Assembly: GCA_019449595.1 (NCBI GenBank)
Contig: JAGRPL010000014.1
Span: forward strand, 310,043 to 374,042
Direction: 5' to 3'
Length of the DNA: 64,000 nucleotides
Source of the DNA: Rhodoferax sp.
GTDB taxonomy: Bacteria; Pseudomonadota; Gammaproteobacteria; Burkholderiales; Burkholderiaceae_C
The position numbers and the translations under genes were made by a program. This document shows, one piece after another, positions 62,504-64,000 of this stretch. Every line of letters starts with the position of its first letter. The first letter of the stretch is position 1. The notes below the pieces were generated by a model. The model was not told the origin of the DNA and made no database searches. It saw nothing but the letters and a program-made list of their open reading frames with translations.

Positions 62504-63739
62504 ATGTTCAATCACGCATTCAACCATTCGCTCAGGCTGCTGTTCACCCGGCGCTTTGGCACGTTCTGGTTCGCCAGTCTGCTGTCCAACATTGGCACCT
62601 GGGCGCAGCAGGTGGCCCAGCCCTGGTTGCTGCTCAGTCTGGGGGCGTCGCCGTTCTTGCTGGGGCTGGACAACTTCGCCATGGGCGCCCCGGTGCTGCT
62701 GCTGACCCTGGTTGGCGGGGCGATGGCTGATGGCGGGGACCGCCGGCGCATCATCGTGATGTTCCAGTCGGTCCAGATGCTGTGCCCGATTCTACTGGTG
62801 GGCTTGTTGCTGGCGGGCAAGGTGCAGCCCTGGATCGTGATCCTGCTGTCGCTGGTGGTGGGCGTTACGGACGCGCTGTCCATGCCGTCGTTCCAGTCGA
62901 TTGTTCCGTCCATCGTCAGGCGTGAACAGATTCCTTCGGCCATTGCCCTGAACTCCACGCAGTTCAACCTGTCGCGCATTCTGGGGCCGGCCATTGCCGG
63001 GGTGCTGATGGCCAGTGTGGGCGCGGTGGGCGCCTTTGCCGTCAGTGCGGCGTCGTATGTGCCGTTCATTGTGGTGGCCATGTGGGTGCTGCCGCGGGTG
63101 GTTGCTACGGCTTCCCTGCGCCAGGGGCTGGACCACCGCAAGCTCGTGGCCAGCGTGAAGGAAATCGTGCACGAGCCCATGCTGCGTGGCGCCTTGCAGA
63201 CGGTCCTGACCAGTGCTTTCTTGTGTGCCCCGTTGATCACGTTTTGCCCGGTTCTGGTGAAAGAGGTTTTGCAGGGCGATGTGGGTCAGTTCAGTCTCAC
63301 GATGGGGGCCTTTGGCGTGGGGGGCTTGCTCGGTGCGATTGGGTTGCTGACCGTCGACCCGGGTAAGGACCGTCGGCCTTTGAGCTCGGCATTCGCACTG
63401 GTCTTTGGCGTGGTGGTGGTGCTTGCGGCGCTTAACCGCTGGTCCTGGGGCCTGCCGTTGCTCCTTGCGCTGGCCGGTGTGTCCATGACCGCCAGCAACG
63501 CCTCGGCCAATGCCCTGCTGCAGTCGGTGGCACCCGAGCGCATCCGCGGGCAAACCGTGAGCCTGTTCATGCTGGCCATGCGCGGTGGCCTTGCGCTGGG
63601 CGCCTTGGTGACCGGGGTGTCCGTCAATTTTCTGGGAGTGCGCGAGGCACTGGTGATCAACGGCGTGTTGGCGGTACTGGTGCACCTGTCGGCCCGCTCC
63701 GCATGGTTGCGTGCGCCACTGCCGAAACCGGCAGCGTGA
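62504..63739 (+). CDS. MFS transporter, MFS_3 (EntS-like) exporter family
   Basis: A 411-residue carrier with about twelve helices. FWFASLLSNIGTWAQQVAQPWLLLSLGASPFLLGLDNFAMGAPVLLLTLVGGAMADGGDRRRIIV and MPSFQSIVPSIVRREQIPSAIALNSTQFNLSRILGPAIAGVLM are typical of the MFS_3 branch that includes the enterobactin exporter EntS. Substrate unknown. Divergent from uup by 116 bp. A hairpin (GACGGCCTTGC/GCAAGGCCGTC) at 63747-63781 lies between this gene and the convergent mmsA. Confidence 0.88.
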   Translation: MFNHAFNHSLRLLFTRRFGTFWFASLLSNIGTWAQQVAQPWLLLSLGASPFLLGLDNFAMGAPVLLLTLVGGAMADGGDRRRIIVMFQSVQMLCPILLVGLLLAGKVQPWIVILLSLVVGVTDALSMPSFQSIVPSIVRREQIPSAIALNSTQFNLSRILGPAIAGVLMASVGAVGAFAVSAASYVPFIVVAMWVLPRVVATASLRQGLDHRKLVASVKEIVHEPMLRGALQTVLTSAFLCAPLITFCPVLVKEVLQGDVGQFSLTMGAFGVGGLLGAIGLLTVDPGKDRRPLSSAFALVFGVVVVLAALNRWSWGLPLLLALAGVSMTASNASANALLQSVAPERIRGQTVSLFMLAMRGGLALGALVTGVSVNFLGVREALVINGVLAVLVHLSARSAWLRAPLPKPAA

Positions 63740-63746
63740 AATGCCT

Positions 63747-63781
63747 GACGGCCTTGCAACGCGTAGGTTGGCAAGGCCGTC
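63747..63781. terminator. Hairpin between convergent MFS and mmsA genes
   Basis: An 11-bp perfect stem (GACGGCCTTGC/GCAAGGCCGTC) extended by AAC/GTT with one bulge. No T-run on either side, so at best a weak or factor-aided two-way terminator. Confidence 0.5.
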
Positions 63782-63798
63782 GGTAGCGCCAGCGGTGG

Positions 63799-64000
63799 TT
63801 ACCGGCTGCTCGGGAAGGCGAACACCGAGCCTTCGCGCACGCCGGCGGACGGCCAGCGCTGGGTGATGGTCTTGCGCTTGGTATAGAAGCGCACGGCGTC
63901 GGGGCCGTAGGCCGAGAGGTCGCCAAACAGGCTGCGCTTCCAGCCGCCAAACGAGTGGTAGGCCACAGGCACGGGCAGGGGCACGTTCACGCCTACCATG
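63799..64000 (-). CDS. mmsA: Methylmalonate-semialdehyde dehydrogenase (acylating), C-terminal end, partial
   Basis: The last 66 codons of a gene whose 5' part is beyond the right edge. [50 protein letters not shown] is the conserved C-terminus of CoA-acylating MmsA, which converts methylmalonate semialdehyde to propionyl-CoA in valine, inositol and thymine degradation. The last is of interest beside the pyrimidine pathway, although 8 kb separates the genes. Stop TAA at 63799-63801. Confidence 0.92.
   Translation of the reverse strand, partial: MVGVNVPLPVPVAYHSFGGWKRSLFGDLSAYGPDAVRFYTKRKTITQRWPSAGVREGSVFAFPSSR

Overview
The window is high-GC chromosomal DNA (roughly two-thirds G+C by eye) with the gene content and gene order of a betaproteobacterium of the order Burkholderiales, most likely family Comamonadaceae (Acidovorax/Rhodoferax/Hydrogenophaga-like). 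The grounds are an origin-type mnmG-rsmG-parA-parB block, paired DUF1800/DUF1501 genes, a cytochrome b561-YceI-YceI cluster, a PreT/PreA pyrimidine pathway, and a dispersed 26-bp hairpin repeat. No tRNA, rRNA, CRISPR array, transposase or integrase was seen.

Layout. 1-8.7 kb: the start of a branched-chain amino-acid type binding protein, an Old Yellow Enzyme, a YbfB/YjiJ MFS carrier, then a leftward catabolic set (class II aldolase, coniferyl-type aldehyde dehydrogenase, GMC alcohol oxidase/dehydrogenase, GstA-like glutathione transferase) facing a divergent Crp/Fnr regulator. 8.7-15.9 kb: FMN reductase, then mnmG, rsmG, a LysE exporter, parA, a small alpha/beta hydrolase, parB and a membrane-linked methyltransferase; three parS-type sites lie inside mnmG and rsmG, so this is probably near oriC. 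15.9-26.4 kb: DUF1501/DUF1800, a glycine-zipper lipoprotein, a degenerate HD-GYP protein, a GIDE-like/LemA pair, a D-lactate dehydrogenase-type flavoenzyme, cobalamin adenosyltransferase, MipA/OmpV, a hotdog thioesterase and the ribosomal oxygenase RoxA. 26.4-32.5 kb: acetoacetyl-CoA synthetase, cytochrome b561, two YceI proteins, and an EF-hand membrane protein. 32.6-37.1 kb: an NMT1/THI5-type ABC importer with a RutR-like TetR regulator. 37.1-40.0 kb: DUF2804, a decayed copy of the tail of that regulator, and small lower-GC zinc-ribbon membrane proteins. 40-48.4 kb: MltB-like transglycosylase, MFS carrier, sulfate importer sbp-cysTWA, CopD, DTW and DUF1697 proteins. 48.4-50.8 kb: one lower-GC single-chain restriction-modification candidate. 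51-56.4 kb: reductive pyrimidine degradation (preT-preA-hydA-amidohydrolase). 56.5-60.4 kb: glutarate degradation (LysR gcdR-like, gcdH, gcdG). 60.4-64 kb: ABC-F protein Uup, MFS exporter, and the 3' end of mmsA.

How parts connect. The pyrimidine genes and the ABC importer are about 24 kb apart, but each has the same RutR-like operator directly upstream (13 of 16 bases shared). This suggests one uptake-and-degradation regulon under the RutR-like protein encoded beside the importer. The most unusual structure is between gcdH and gcdG: two long hairpins with different stems but loops that are reverse complements of each other. Ten copies of the 26-bp hairpin repeat are scattered through the window; three are read in frame inside genes.
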